NCBI RefSeq assembly: GCF_014192395.1
Contig: NZ_JACHXW010000006.1
Coordinates: forward strand, 124,001 to 188,000
Origin: Paenibacillus endophyticus
Lineage (GTDB): Bacteria; Bacillota; Bacilli; Paenibacillales; Paenibacillaceae
Direction of reading: 5' to 3'
DNA length: 64,000 nucleotides
Translations under genes and position numbers: made by a program
In this document: positions 1 through 7,059 of the stretch, piece after piece
Layout: every line of letters begins with the position of its first letter
Numbering within the stretch: position 1 is the first letter of the stretch
The notes under the pieces: generated by a model
Databases searched by the model: none
What the model saw: only the letters and a program-made list of their open reading frames with translations
Told to the model about the DNA's origin: nothing

Positions 1-710
1 CGCTCATCGGCACGCATCATATTGCTGGACATATTTATGCGAACGAGCTTGAGCATAACATTGTGTATCCCTGCATGGCGCTTGTCGTTTCCGGAGGACA
101 CACGGAGCTTGTACGGATGGAGAGCGAAGGCGAATTCCAGGTCGTGGGACGTACTCGGGACGATGCGGTCGGCGAAGCTTATGACAAAGTAGCGCGCGCG
201 CTTCGTCTGCCCTATCCAGGTGGACCGCATATCGACAAGCTCGCTATCGAAGCAGAGAATACGATCGTATTGCCTCGAGCATGGCTGGAGACAGACAGCT
301 ATGATTTCAGCTTCAGCGGCTTGAAGTCGGCTGTGCTGGCCGTAATTAACCAGCACAGAATGAAGAGCTTGGCGCTGGATGAAGCTGCGCTGGCACGGGG
401 GTTCCAGGAGTCGGTAACCGAGGTGCTTGTCACTAAAGCGCTGCGTGCCGTTCGCCATTACGGCGCGAAGCAGCTGCTGCTCTGCGGAGGCGTTGCGGCT
501 AACCGAGGGCTTCGCAAGGCTTTGGCAGCGAAATGCGATGCCGAAAAAATACCGCTTCTTGTACCTTCGCATGCATTGTGCACCGATAATGCTGCAATGA
601 TCGGAGCAGCAGCCTATCTTAAGCTTAAACGGTCGCAATTCACGGATCTCGATATGAAAGGCGATCCAGGCTTTTCGCTGGAGAGCTGGTCTGTGGGCAA
701 GGCGGATTAA
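1..710 (+). CDS. tsaD: tRNA N6-threonylcarbamoyladenosine transferase TsaD, 3' part
   Basis: The gene enters from the left edge; the open frame is continuous from base 3, so the 5' end lies outside the window. TsaD transfers the threonylcarbamoyl group to A37 of ANN-reading tRNAs with TsaB and TsaE in the cytoplasm. The frame before the first internal ATG reads HHIAGHIYA, the metal-binding histidine motif of the Kae1/TsaD family. Downstream are VVSGGHTEL, the SFSGLKSAV segment and LCGGVAANRGLR, all diagnostic of this ASKHA-fold family. The C-terminal DNAAMIGAAAY motif is intact and the stop is at 708-710. A sigma-A promoter for the next unit begins about 20 bp later. Its position upstream of an ABC-F gene (10.6 kb) recalls the gcp-ydiF order of Bacillus subtilis. 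Confidence 0.96.
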   Translation, partial: LIGTHHIAGHIYANELEHNIVYPCMALVVSGGHTELVRMESEGEFQVVGRTRDDAVGEAYDKVARALRLPYPGGPHIDKLAIEAENTIVLPRAWLETDSYDFSFSGLKSAVLAVINQHRMKSLALDEAALARGFQESVTEVLVTKALRAVRHYGAKQLLLCGGVAANRGLRKALAAKCDAEKIPLLVPSHALCTDNAAMIGAAAYLKLKRSQFTDLDMKGDPGFSLESWSVGKAD

Positions 711-729
711 AAAAGTTTTGAAAACGGAA

Positions 730-758
730 TTGACAGACTATTTCTATGCGCATATAAT
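730..758 (+). promoter_or_regulatory. Sigma-A promoter of the leuA leader
   Basis: TTGACA at 730-735 and TATAAT at 753-758 are both perfect hexamers separated by 17 bp. It starts right after the tsaD stop and precedes the first T-box leader, so it probably drives the leader-leuA transcript. Confidence 0.88.
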
Positions 759-769
759 AAGCAACAATA

Positions 770-1168
770 CTTCACAACATAATCTCATACGTTATAAACG
801 CAAAGAACAGGAACAGTAAAGCTTGTCCGGGAATAACGGCAGCGCGGCTTGAATGGCTTCATTCATGATTCGCTGCGGTACAGAGAGCTGCGGGATGGTG
901 CAACGCAGTCGAAGGATGCTTGAAGCTCACCTGGGAGCGGAACAATGGAAACGATGGCGGCCGTTTAGGAAATGCCGATTGCCATGCAGGTACATTGTTA
1001 CGGTTGACCGCCGTCATAGGGTGCATGTGAGTCAACATCCGGAGTTGGCCATATGCTTAAGTTGGGCGTCCCTGCTCGTTTGCGAGCGTATGGGAGTCAA
1101 CAAGGGTGGTACCGCGCGGGTCTTTTAAAGCCTGTCGTCTCTTGATTCAAGAGACGACAGGCTTTTCT
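770..1168 (+). promoter_or_regulatory. T-box leader 1 (Leu specifier)
   Basis: The T-box core GGGTGGTACCGCG lies at about 1104-1116, followed by a strong intrinsic terminator (stem AAGCCTGTCGTCTCT and its complement, then TTTT, 1128-1166). The Stem I AGAGAG/GGTG features are at about 884-904. The segment GAAG-CTC-ACCTGGGAGC near 924-940 has the usual specifier context, giving CTC (Leu). The TGGT bulge matches an ACCA tRNA end, as expected for tRNA-Leu. Uncharged tRNA-Leu would stabilise the antiterminator. Boundaries of the 5' part are approximate. An open frame across this region is a by-product of the RNA element. Confidence 0.9.
1128..1168 (+). terminator. Intrinsic terminator of T-box 1
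   Basis: A near-perfect hairpin with an AGACGACAGGCTTTT 3' arm closes the first T-box leader. It is the conditional terminator that competes with the antiterminator containing the T-box core. Confidence 0.9.
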
Positions 1169-1224
1169 TGTTGTCTATGATGTGAAGCAGCTAACCATTA
1201 ATCGAATCAGTTGCAACTAACATA

Positions 1225-1594
1225 GTGTGGAAACGCAATGAACAGGAGCAGTAGAACATAAAGCTGGCAAAACAGAGCTCGGCAATCTCAAGCTAATTAT
1301 GAGAGCTGAATTCGAACAGAGAGCTGCGGGGTGGTGCGACGCAGTCGAAGCTGAGGTTTGAATCTCGCCTGGGAGCGGAACGGTGGAAAGACTGCATAAT
1401 AGGCAGATCCCTACATCGTTACGGCTAGCCGCCGTCATCGGGCATTTAAGCGGGCATGAATCCCTGCATAAAGCTAAGCAAGCTTCCTTGTACAAGAAGC
1501 CTCGCTGAGCAATGCAGATCGATCTTGCCAATTAGAGTGGTACCACGGCAGCGCAGGCTCGTCGTCTCTTACAAGGAGACGACGAGCTTTTTTT
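1225..1594 (+). promoter_or_regulatory. T-box leader 2 (Leu specifier), in tandem
   Basis: This is a second T-box element about 60 bp after the terminator of the first. It has AGAGAGCTGCGGGGTGGTGC (Stem I, about 1317-1336), a GAAT-CTC-GCCTGGGAGC specifier segment (CTC, Leu), the core GAGTGGTACCACGG at about 1535-1548 and its own terminator at 1557-1594. The core deviates from the usual ACCGCG, but the TGGT bulge is kept. I see no good promoter between the two leaders, so transcription probably passes both in series, giving tighter control by leucine starvation. Confidence 0.87.
1557..1594 (+). terminator. Intrinsic terminator of T-box 2
   Basis: The stem GCTCGTCGTCTC pairs with GAGACGACGAGC and is followed by TTTTTTT. 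It is the second conditional terminator before leuA. Confidence 0.9.
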
Positions 1595-1793
1595 ATATAT
1601 AAGAATCTATATGTTTTCACATATAAATGTGCTTATATATCTCTGCGAAACGACTGTTTTTGCCTCAGAGGACAGTGTCAGCCGTTTACTCTTGACGTAT
1701 AGGAAAGGATATGAGTTCGCTCATCCTTTCTCTATACGTTTCGCCGAAACGATGGCGTCTATAGAAAGGACGCCGTCAGGCGTTTCTTCTTAT
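1595..1793 (+). repeat. Two diverged ~98-bp repeat units in the leuA leader
   Basis: Unit A1 (about 1595-1695) begins TATAAGAATCTATATGTTTT and ends AGCCGTTTACTCTTGA. Unit A2 (about 1696-1793) ends AGGCGTTTCTTCTTAT. Both resemble the better conserved 97-bp tandem units at 22164-22357, which begin TATAAGACTTTATATG and end AGCCGTTTCTTCTTGA. A2 contains a long hairpin (CGTATAG...GAG-TTCG-CTC...CTATACG, about 1696-1738) without a T-run. Function unknown; probably an interspersed family in this genome. Confidence 0.6.
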
Positions 1794-1839
1794 GTACCTG
1801 GAAATGGATCTGCCAATTAATCCTTAGGAGGAAATAACA

Positions 1840-3405
1840 ATGACAAACGAAATGAAAAAAATTCAGATCTTTGATACGACACTACGCGATGGCGAACAAT
1901 CCCCTGGAGCTTCGCTTGATCCCGAACGCAAAATTATTATTGCGCGTCAGCTTGGCAAATTAGGCATTGACGTGATCGAGCCGGGTTTCCCTGTTTCGAG
2001 CCCTGGCGAGTTCGCAGCTGTCCAGCAGATTTCGCGGGAACTGCAGCATGTTGAAATTGCTGGATTCGCAAGAGCGGTGAAGGGGGATATCGATGCTGCT
2101 GTCCGAGCGACACAGGATGCGGCACGCAGACGGCTTCACCTCTTTATCTCTTCATCCGATATCCATCTGAATCACCAACTGCGCAAATCGCGTGACGAGG
2201 TCATCAAGATTGCTCGTGATATGGTCGCTTACGCCAAACAATTTGTCGACGAAATCGAGTTCTCCGCCATGGACTCCACTCGTTCGGGAAGAGATTTCGT
2301 TATCCAACTTGTAGAGGCGGTCATTGCAGAAGGCGCAACGATTATCAATCTGCCCGATACGCTTGGTTATGCGATGCCTGAGGAAATGAGCGAGCTGTTC
2401 CGCGCGGTTCGCAGTCAAGCAAGAGGCGGCGAAACGGTACGATACAGCGCACATTGCCATAATGATCTGGGTCTTGCGGTAGCCAACAGCATCGCGGCTA
2501 TCCATGGCGGGGCTACGCAAATTGAGGTGACGGTGAACAGTGTCGGTGAACGGGCAGGCAATTGCTCGCTTGAGGAGCTCGTGATGGCGATTGAAACGCG
2601 TAAGGATGCGATTCAGGCCCAAACGAATATTCAAATCGGAGAGATATTTGAAACTTCACGCATGGTCAGCAGAGCCATGAACTTTCCAATCGCATTCAAC
2701 AAGCCAATTGTCGGGCGCAATGCGTTCCAGCATGAGTCAGGCATCCATCAGGACGGTTTGCTGAAAAACCGCAATACGTATGAAATCATGGACCCTGAGG
2801 CGATGGGAATTCCACGCAATATGATTATTCTAGGCAAGCATTCAGGCCGTCATGCGATTAAGCATCGTCTATCCGAATTCGGCATCGATATGACAGATGT
2901 GCAGCTGCAGGATGTGTATGACAAGTTCAAGGCGAAAGCCGATGCGCAAAAAATCGTTACGGATGATGAGCTTATCCGCATAGCAGGAGAGCTGACACAA
3001 ACACAGCCAGATCCTTACGTGCTCGTTGATCTGCATGTACATGCGGGTACGCAGCGCTCCCGTACAGCAACAGTAACGATCCGTGAGAACGAGCATGGAG
3101 AAGAGCATTCCTACATCGCTATGGGAGCAGGCCCAATCGAGGCGGTCATCCATGCGATTCAGCAGGCCATACCCGTAGCCGCAGAGTTCGAGGATCTGGA
3201 GCTTCACTCCCTATCGACCGGAGAGGATGCGCATGGCGAAGCTGTCGTCAGCATCGTGCACGAGAAGCAGAGATTCCGCGGAACCTCAATTCATAACGAT
3301 ATTGTACTTGCCGCCGCACAGGCGTATGTGGCCGCGTGTAATCAAGCGGTGATGACAACGGGCAGCAGAGTTGTACGACCAACAACGAATCTAGCGGTTA
3401 ATTAA
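1840..3405 (+). CDS. leuA: 2-isopropylmalate synthase LeuA
   Basis: It condenses acetyl-CoA with 2-ketoisovalerate in the first committed step of leucine synthesis. The 521-residue protein has the usual length of bacterial LeuA. Motifs: DTTLRDGEQSPGA at the N-terminus (HMGL-like TIM barrel), the metal ligand motif HCHNDLGLA in the middle, NAFQHESGIHQDG after it, and a C-terminal LeuA dimer domain for feedback inhibition. A strong AGGAGGA sits 8-9 bp before the ATG. It follows two Leu-type T-boxes, so expression should rise when tRNA-Leu is uncharged. It stands alone here: no leuB, leuC, leuD or ilv genes follow, which is unusual because leu genes are commonly clustered. Confidence 0.96.
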   Translation: MTNEMKKIQIFDTTLRDGEQSPGASLDPERKIIIARQLGKLGIDVIEPGFPVSSPGEFAAVQQISRELQHVEIAGFARAVKGDIDAAVRATQDAARRRLHLFISSSDIHLNHQLRKSRDEVIKIARDMVAYAKQFVDEIEFSAMDSTRSGRDFVIQLVEAVIAEGATIINLPDTLGYAMPEEMSELFRAVRSQARGGETVRYSAHCHNDLGLAVANSIAAIHGGATQIEVTVNSVGERAGNCSLEELVMAIETRKDAIQAQTNIQIGEIFETSRMVSRAMNFPIAFNKPIVGRNAFQHESGIHQDGLLKNRNTYEIMDPEAMGIPRNMIILGKHSGRHAIKHRLSEFGIDMTDVQLQDVYDKFKAKADAQKIVTDDELIRIAGELTQTQPDPYVLVDLHVHAGTQRSRTATVTIRENEHGEEHSYIAMGAGPIEAVIHAIQQAIPVAAEFEDLELHSLSTGEDAHGEAVVSIVHEKQRFRGTSIHNDIVLAAAQAYVAACNQAVMTTGSRVVRPTTNLAVN

Positions 3406-3453
3406 TACCAAGCTTAGCTGAGCCAAATGGTTAAAGTGATGGGGGCGAATGCA

Positions 3454-4188
3454 ATGAACCACATCCTTGAGTATTACAACCAATTCGATGAATGGGGGCG
3501 TCTCGATCGAGCGCCCCTTGAATTCATAGTCCATTGGCATTTTATTAGCAGTCTGAGCGTTACCATAACCGATTTGACGCCTAGATTGGTACAAATCGCT
3601 CGTGACAAGGCAAAGGATCTCATGCTGGAGAAACACTTCAATGGTTTTTATGTGGCCGATGCTAGAAACCTTAGCTTATTTGGCGACGAGGCATTCACAG
3701 CATCACTAATGATGGGCCCGCTTTATCATTTGCAAGAAAGGACGGACCGGGAAAAGTCCGTCAGTGAGCTGTACAGGGTGACACAAAAGGGCGGTTATGT
3801 TTTTGTTGCTTTTATGACGAGAGTGAGGCATTTGCAAAACGCATTAGCCTATCCCGAGCACTGGAAGCCGACTGATCGTATGGATGAAATCCGTAAGTAT
3901 ATGGAAACAGGCGTTTTTAATCATTCAGACGAGGGGCGTTTCACAGGCGCTTATGCCTTCACTATTAACGAGATAAAGCCGTTCATGGAAGCGAATGGAT
4001 TCGAGTCCATTAAGCTTATCGGTTCTACAAGCGCAGCAGGTGCTTTGACGAGTGAGCAATTACGTTATTGGGAAACGGCAGGCGAGCATGAATACCGAGC
4101 TTTTCTGCAGCTATTATTCGACTATGCGGCTGATGAGCATCTACTGGGATCATCATCGCATTTGCTCTATATCGGCAGAAGGAAATAA
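3454..4188 (+). pseudogene. SAM-dependent methyltransferase-like gene lacking motif I
   Basis: Residues such as EWGRLDR.PLEF, the DLTPRLVQIARDKA strand-2 segment, MMGPLYHL and the C-terminal part match class I methyltransferases of the YwdF/Methyltransf_25 kind. The glycine-rich SAM-binding motif I, normally placed between the WHFI helix and VTITDLTP, is absent: the two segments are joined in frame with roughly 30 residues missing. Loss of this motif predicts no SAM binding, so I treat the gene as probably inactivated by an in-frame deletion. The frame is otherwise open. I chose ATG 3454, preceded by GGGGGCG, over the upstream ATG at 3427. It is just downstream of leuA. Confidence 0.6.
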
Positions 4189-4225
4189 AGCAATTTATTT
4201 TCCAATATTAGTGTTGTGCACAAAG

Positions 4226-4494
4226 TTATCCACAGAACCCCTCTAAATTGTGTATAAAACGTTCAAATAGGCGAAAACACTGGATTTACGAAAGGTTAAC
4301 ACTGTGAACGAATAGGGGATAAAATTTATGGGTGTAAGCTGTGGATAATGTGTATAAAGTGGATAATTTCATAAGGTATAAGAAAATATACCTATGAATC
4401 GACGAAATCCGCAGAAATACTACTATAATACCGTAGCACTACTGACTGAATTAACTAACAATTTATACAGAATTGTTGATATCTTTGTGGATAA
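4226..4494. promoter_or_regulatory. DnaA-box cluster
   Basis: Matches to the DnaA box TTATNCACA: TTATCCACA at 4226-4234 (+); its complement TGTGGATAA at 4340-4348 and 4486-4494; TGTGTATAA at 4249-4257 and 4349-4357; and a one-mismatch AGTGGATAA at 4358-4366. The boxes at 4340-4366 are three directly abutting 9-mers on the same strand. TTATACAGA at 4463-4471 is another one-mismatch site. The short open frames here do not look coding. I recall that B. subtilis has DnaA-box clusters that restrain initiation, one near gcp (tsaD). This cluster lies between tsaD and a ydiF homologue. Confidence 0.72.
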
Positions 4495-4500
4495 CGTTGA

Positions 4501-4543
4501 AGGGCCTATTAAACTGCGAAATCGTAGAAATAGGCTCTTTTTG
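4501..4543 (+). terminator. Terminator-like hairpin inside the 4.2-4.7 kb gap
   Basis: AGGGCCTATT pairs with AATAGGCTCT (one G-U pair) around a GCGA/TCGT inner stem and is followed by TTTTTG. It lies right after the last DnaA box and could end transcription from upstream. Confidence 0.6.
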
Positions 4544-4716
4544 TTTTGCGCTTGCGTTGCGGTCACGCAAAAATATTGCGGAAATTACTAGACAAGTTTT
4601 CGGTGAAAAAAATAGCATCATGCGTTATCTTAAAACTATGACGCATACCAAAAACATAAATCTCACCTTAAAGCGAATCTATTAATGTTTAAGTGTGAAT
4701 GGAGGTTAACCAAAGA

Positions 4717-5460
4717 ATGGATAAGGAAACGATCATTCAGGTAAGCTCGGTCAGCAAGTATTATGGTGCGAATAAGGCGGTAGACTCCGTATCCTTTAGA
4801 GTGAATGAAGGAGAACTATTTGGTATTATTGGTACGCATGGTGCCGGGAAAACGACTCTGTTAGAAATGCTAATGGGTATTCGTATGCCGGATCAGGGCA
4901 GTATTCGCATATATGGCCATGATGTCGTGCTTGAAGCGGAACGATTGAAGGAAGATATCGGCATCCATCTGCAAAGCACATCTTTGGTCGATAAAATGAA
5001 TGTTCGCGAAGCGATGGAAATGTTCCAGGGCTTCTATAAACGGAAAAATAATTTAGATTTGATTATTGAACAATTTGGCCTTAGTCCTTACTCGGATAAA
5101 TTAGTAAAGCGTTTATCAGGCGGCTGGAGACAGCGGACGGCACTGGCAATCGCGCTCGTAAATGATCCCAAAATCATATTTTTGGATGAACCGACAACGG
5201 GACTAGATCCCCAGGCTAAAAGGGACTATTGGGCATTGCTTCAGCTTCTTAGGCAGCAAGGGAAAACGATTATCGTTGCTTCGCATGATATGGAAGACAT
5301 GCAGCGCAACTGCAACCGTGTATGTGTCATGCGCAAAGGTGAATTCATTACTTGCGACAATCCGTCGACGCTTATTGCTCAGCTGCCTAGAGGCGGTTTG
5401 ACAATGGAAGCCGTATACATGCATCACGCAGTCGAAATGAATGGGAGTGTCAGCGTATAA
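4717..5460 (+). CDS. ABC transporter ATP-binding protein (CcmA/NatA-like), orphan
   Basis: This is a 247-residue ABC ATPase. Walker A is GTHGAGKTT (His where Asn is usual), the Q-loop is HLQSTSL, the signature is LSGGWRQR, Walker B is IIFLDEPTTGLD and the switch His is in ASHDMED. The domain type is that of drug or Na+ exporters that pair with an ABC-2 permease. No permease gene is next to it; the following genes are a small basic protein and comQ. GGAGG at 4701-4705 supports ATG 4717 rather than the ATG at 4699. The partner and substrate are unknown. Export of a processed peptide is possible given the neighbouring pheromone locus, but nothing in the sequence shows it. Confidence 0.85.
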   Translation: MDKETIIQVSSVSKYYGANKAVDSVSFRVNEGELFGIIGTHGAGKTTLLEMLMGIRMPDQGSIRIYGHDVVLEAERLKEDIGIHLQSTSLVDKMNVREAMEMFQGFYKRKNNLDLIIEQFGLSPYSDKLVKRLSGGWRQRTALAIALVNDPKIIFLDEPTTGLDPQAKRDYWALLQLLRQQGKTIIVASHDMEDMQRNCNRVCVMRKGEFITCDNPSTLIAQLPRGGLTMEAVYMHHAVEMNGSVSV

Positions 5461-5527
5461 GGTAAATAGCAGATTCGATAGATGTAATGAATTGCAGGGA
5501 CATACTTCAAGGAGGGCTTTTCAGTCA

Positions 5528-5755
5528 ATGGATCATCGCGATCGCATCGAAAGTCCGTCAGTCGAGCGCAGAAAGCTAATACAGAAAAGAATGGAGATGA
5601 TCGCAAGCTTAATGAGTCAAATGAATGAGGGGGAGAGTCAGAAGAAAGAAGAACAACCAGCTAAAAAGCGCAAACGCACCCACGACTGTTACGGCATAAA
5701 TACTTTGAATTGGCTAGGACGTTTCGTAACGACATTTCAGCGTATGTTCTCATAG
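5528..5755 (+). CDS. Small basic hypothetical protein, 75 aa
   Basis: I do not recognise this protein. From ATG 5528 it has a charged helical N-terminal half (many R, K, E, M), a KKRKR cluster, and a hydrophobic/aromatic end with YGINTLNWLGRF followed by VTTFQRMFS. GGAGGG at 5511-5516 supports this start; the open frame extends upstream to 5441, overlapping the ABC gene, but without a good start there. It sits between an ABC ATPase and comQ, about 50 bp before comQ. It has no signal peptide and no clear transmembrane segment. It could be translated with the ABC gene as one unit. Confidence 0.55.
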   Translation: MDHRDRIESPSVERRKLIQKRMEMIASLMSQMNEGESQKKEEQPAKKRKRTHDCYGINTLNWLGRFVTTFQRMFS

Positions 5756-5803
5756 GGAAAACATAGTATAATAGCAGTATCTTGAAATGGCGGAGGATCA
5801 CTT

Positions 5804-6733
5804 GTGAAGGATTGTAATTCACTTATCGCTGAGAGGATGCGCACGCAGGTCCAGCGATATTTCACGGCTGGGCCGCTTGCTCGTTACGCGGAGCATTATA
5901 TGAAAGATAAGCTGGAAGAGACGCTGCGATTCGGAAGACTGACCGTGCTTCATTTTCGCATGTTTGAGGGTAAGGACGAGGATCCATATATGGCTGCTGC
6001 AGCGGTAGAGCTATTTATACTGGCATCGGACATGCTGGATGACTTGCAGGATCAGGACGCGCCGCATAAACCCTGGATGCAAGACCCGCTACCTATAGCG
6101 ATGCATGTTGCGACTGCGCTGCTAACGTTGTCTCAGCAAGTTTTGCTTGAGAGCGCTTCGAACGTACATACACAAGCTGCCCTTATGGATATGATGAATG
6201 GGCAATTGCTTCAATCGGCCAATGGCCAGATGCTAGATATAATGAATGAAATGATTGACGAACAGGCCTATTTAGAAGTCGTTAAGCTGAAATCGGGCGC
6301 ACTGCTTCAGTTCGCCTGCATGACTGGCGTACTGCTTGCAGGTCAGGCTTGGAATCCGGTTGTCGCTGAATATGCGCTTGAGATAGGACTAGCTGCCCAA
6401 ATGCAAAATGATCTTCGGGATTTAATGCGCTGGGATGATAAAAGCGACTTTTTACAGCGGAAACGCACCCTGCTTACATTATATTTAGTAGAAGGGGAAG
6501 CGGCAGAGGATCAGTGGATAAGGGATTATTTTGATGGGCTGTTATCAACTGAGGATGTGGCGTTGAAGCGTGAGCTTTTTGCTGAAGCCTGCGAAAGGAC
6601 GGGAACACTGCTGTATGGTTCCGTCATGAGCCGCATGCACTATAATCGTTTTGAGGAGTTAGTCGATACTTTTCAGGCAATAAGCCCTTGGAAATCAACA
6701 TTTTTACACATGATTAATGAAGAAATTGCATGA
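5804..6733 (+). CDS. comQ: ComQ-like isoprenyl transferase (pheromone modification)
   Basis: The 309-residue protein has the trans-isoprenyl-diphosphate-synthase fold. A first Asp-rich motif DMLDD (residues 76-80) and a short second motif NDLRD (202-206) are visible, with QNDLRDL typical of ComQ. Length and degenerate second motif fit ComQ better than heptaprenyl synthase. In Bacillus, ComQ isoprenylates a Trp of ComX and helps its processing and export. The assignment rests mostly on context: a ComX-like precursor, a ComP-like kinase and a ComA-like regulator follow in the canonical order. The start is GTG with CGGAGG upstream. A possible -10 (TATAAT, 5767-5772) precedes it, with a weak -35. 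Confidence 0.85.
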   Translation: MKDCNSLIAERMRTQVQRYFTAGPLARYAEHYMKDKLEETLRFGRLTVLHFRMFEGKDEDPYMAAAAVELFILASDMLDDLQDQDAPHKPWMQDPLPIAMHVATALLTLSQQVLLESASNVHTQAALMDMMNGQLLQSANGQMLDIMNEMIDEQAYLEVVKLKSGALLQFACMTGVLLAGQAWNPVVAEYALEIGLAAQMQNDLRDLMRWDDKSDFLQRKRTLLTLYLVEGEAAEDQWIRDYFDGLLSTEDVALKRELFAEACERTGTLLYGSVMSRMHYNRFEELVDTFQAISPWKSTFLHMINEEIA

Positions 6734-6742
6734 TTTAACACC

Positions 6743-6786
6743 ACGCAAAAGTGACTTCGGTAAATACGAATCACTTTTGCGTTTTC
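6743..6786 (+). terminator. Hairpin terminator between comQ and comX
   Basis: The perfect 12-bp stem ACGCAAAAGTGA / TCACTTTTGCGT is followed by TTTTCTG. In Bacillus comQ and comX overlap or touch, whereas here they are separated by 125 bp containing this hairpin. comX may therefore have its own promoter, or be expressed by partial read-through. Confidence 0.7.
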
Positions 6787-6858
6787 TGTCGATTCTTTTC
6801 CTGTTATAGTAGAGTAGTAATGATAGTTAAATAATAGAAGAGAAGCGGAGGAGTTAAA

Positions 6859-7026
6859 ATGTTAAAAGAAACGATTCGTCAGTTGGTAAGCAGCACTGGA
6901 AAGTCTATGACTATGGGTGGACAAATGCAATTAGCAGGTGTTTCTGCGGCGGAACAGAAGGCACTCCTTGGCGAACTAAAGAACAAAAACGAAAAAAACA
7001 GCGGCTACGCATTCTTGTGGAACTAG
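6859..7026 (+). CDS. comX: ComX-like pheromone precursor, 55 aa
   Basis: The small ORF starts at ATG 6859 (CGGAGGAG 9 bp upstream) and stops at 7024-7026. The 55-residue product begins MLKETIRQLVSSTG and ends NSGYAFLWN, with its only Trp at residue 54. B. subtilis ComX is also about 55 residues with a single Trp close to the C-terminus that is isoprenylated and kept in the mature 5-10-residue pheromone. Here Trp is penultimate. It has no signal peptide and a charged middle part. It lies between comQ and comP, as in all known comQXPA loci. ComX is hypervariable, so identity is argued from size, position and terminal Trp. Confidence 0.83.
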   Translation: MLKETIRQLVSSTGKSMTMGGQMQLAGVSAAEQKALLGELKNKNEKNSGYAFLWN

Positions 7027-7059
7027 AAGTTTGAAATTGGTTGAAGGGAAGAGGACTGC

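Noticed and set aside
853-1531. Open frames of 91 and 104 codons (plus and minus) after tsaD
   Set aside because: They lie wholly inside the two T-box RNAs, have no ribosome sites, and their composition follows the RNA structure.
1611-1820. 69-codon open frame before leuA
   Set aside because: It covers the ~98-bp repeat units, ends at the leuA ribosome site and resembles no protein.
4394-4685. Two overlapping open frames of 65 and 70 codons
   Set aside because: They overlap a DnaA box and a terminator-like hairpin, lack ribosome sites, and look like chance frames in AT-rich DNA.
5804-6733. Heptaprenyl diphosphate synthase for menaquinone
   Set aside because: The second Asp-rich motif is degenerate (NDLRD) and the gene is followed by ComX-, ComP- and ComA-like genes rather than menaquinone genes.
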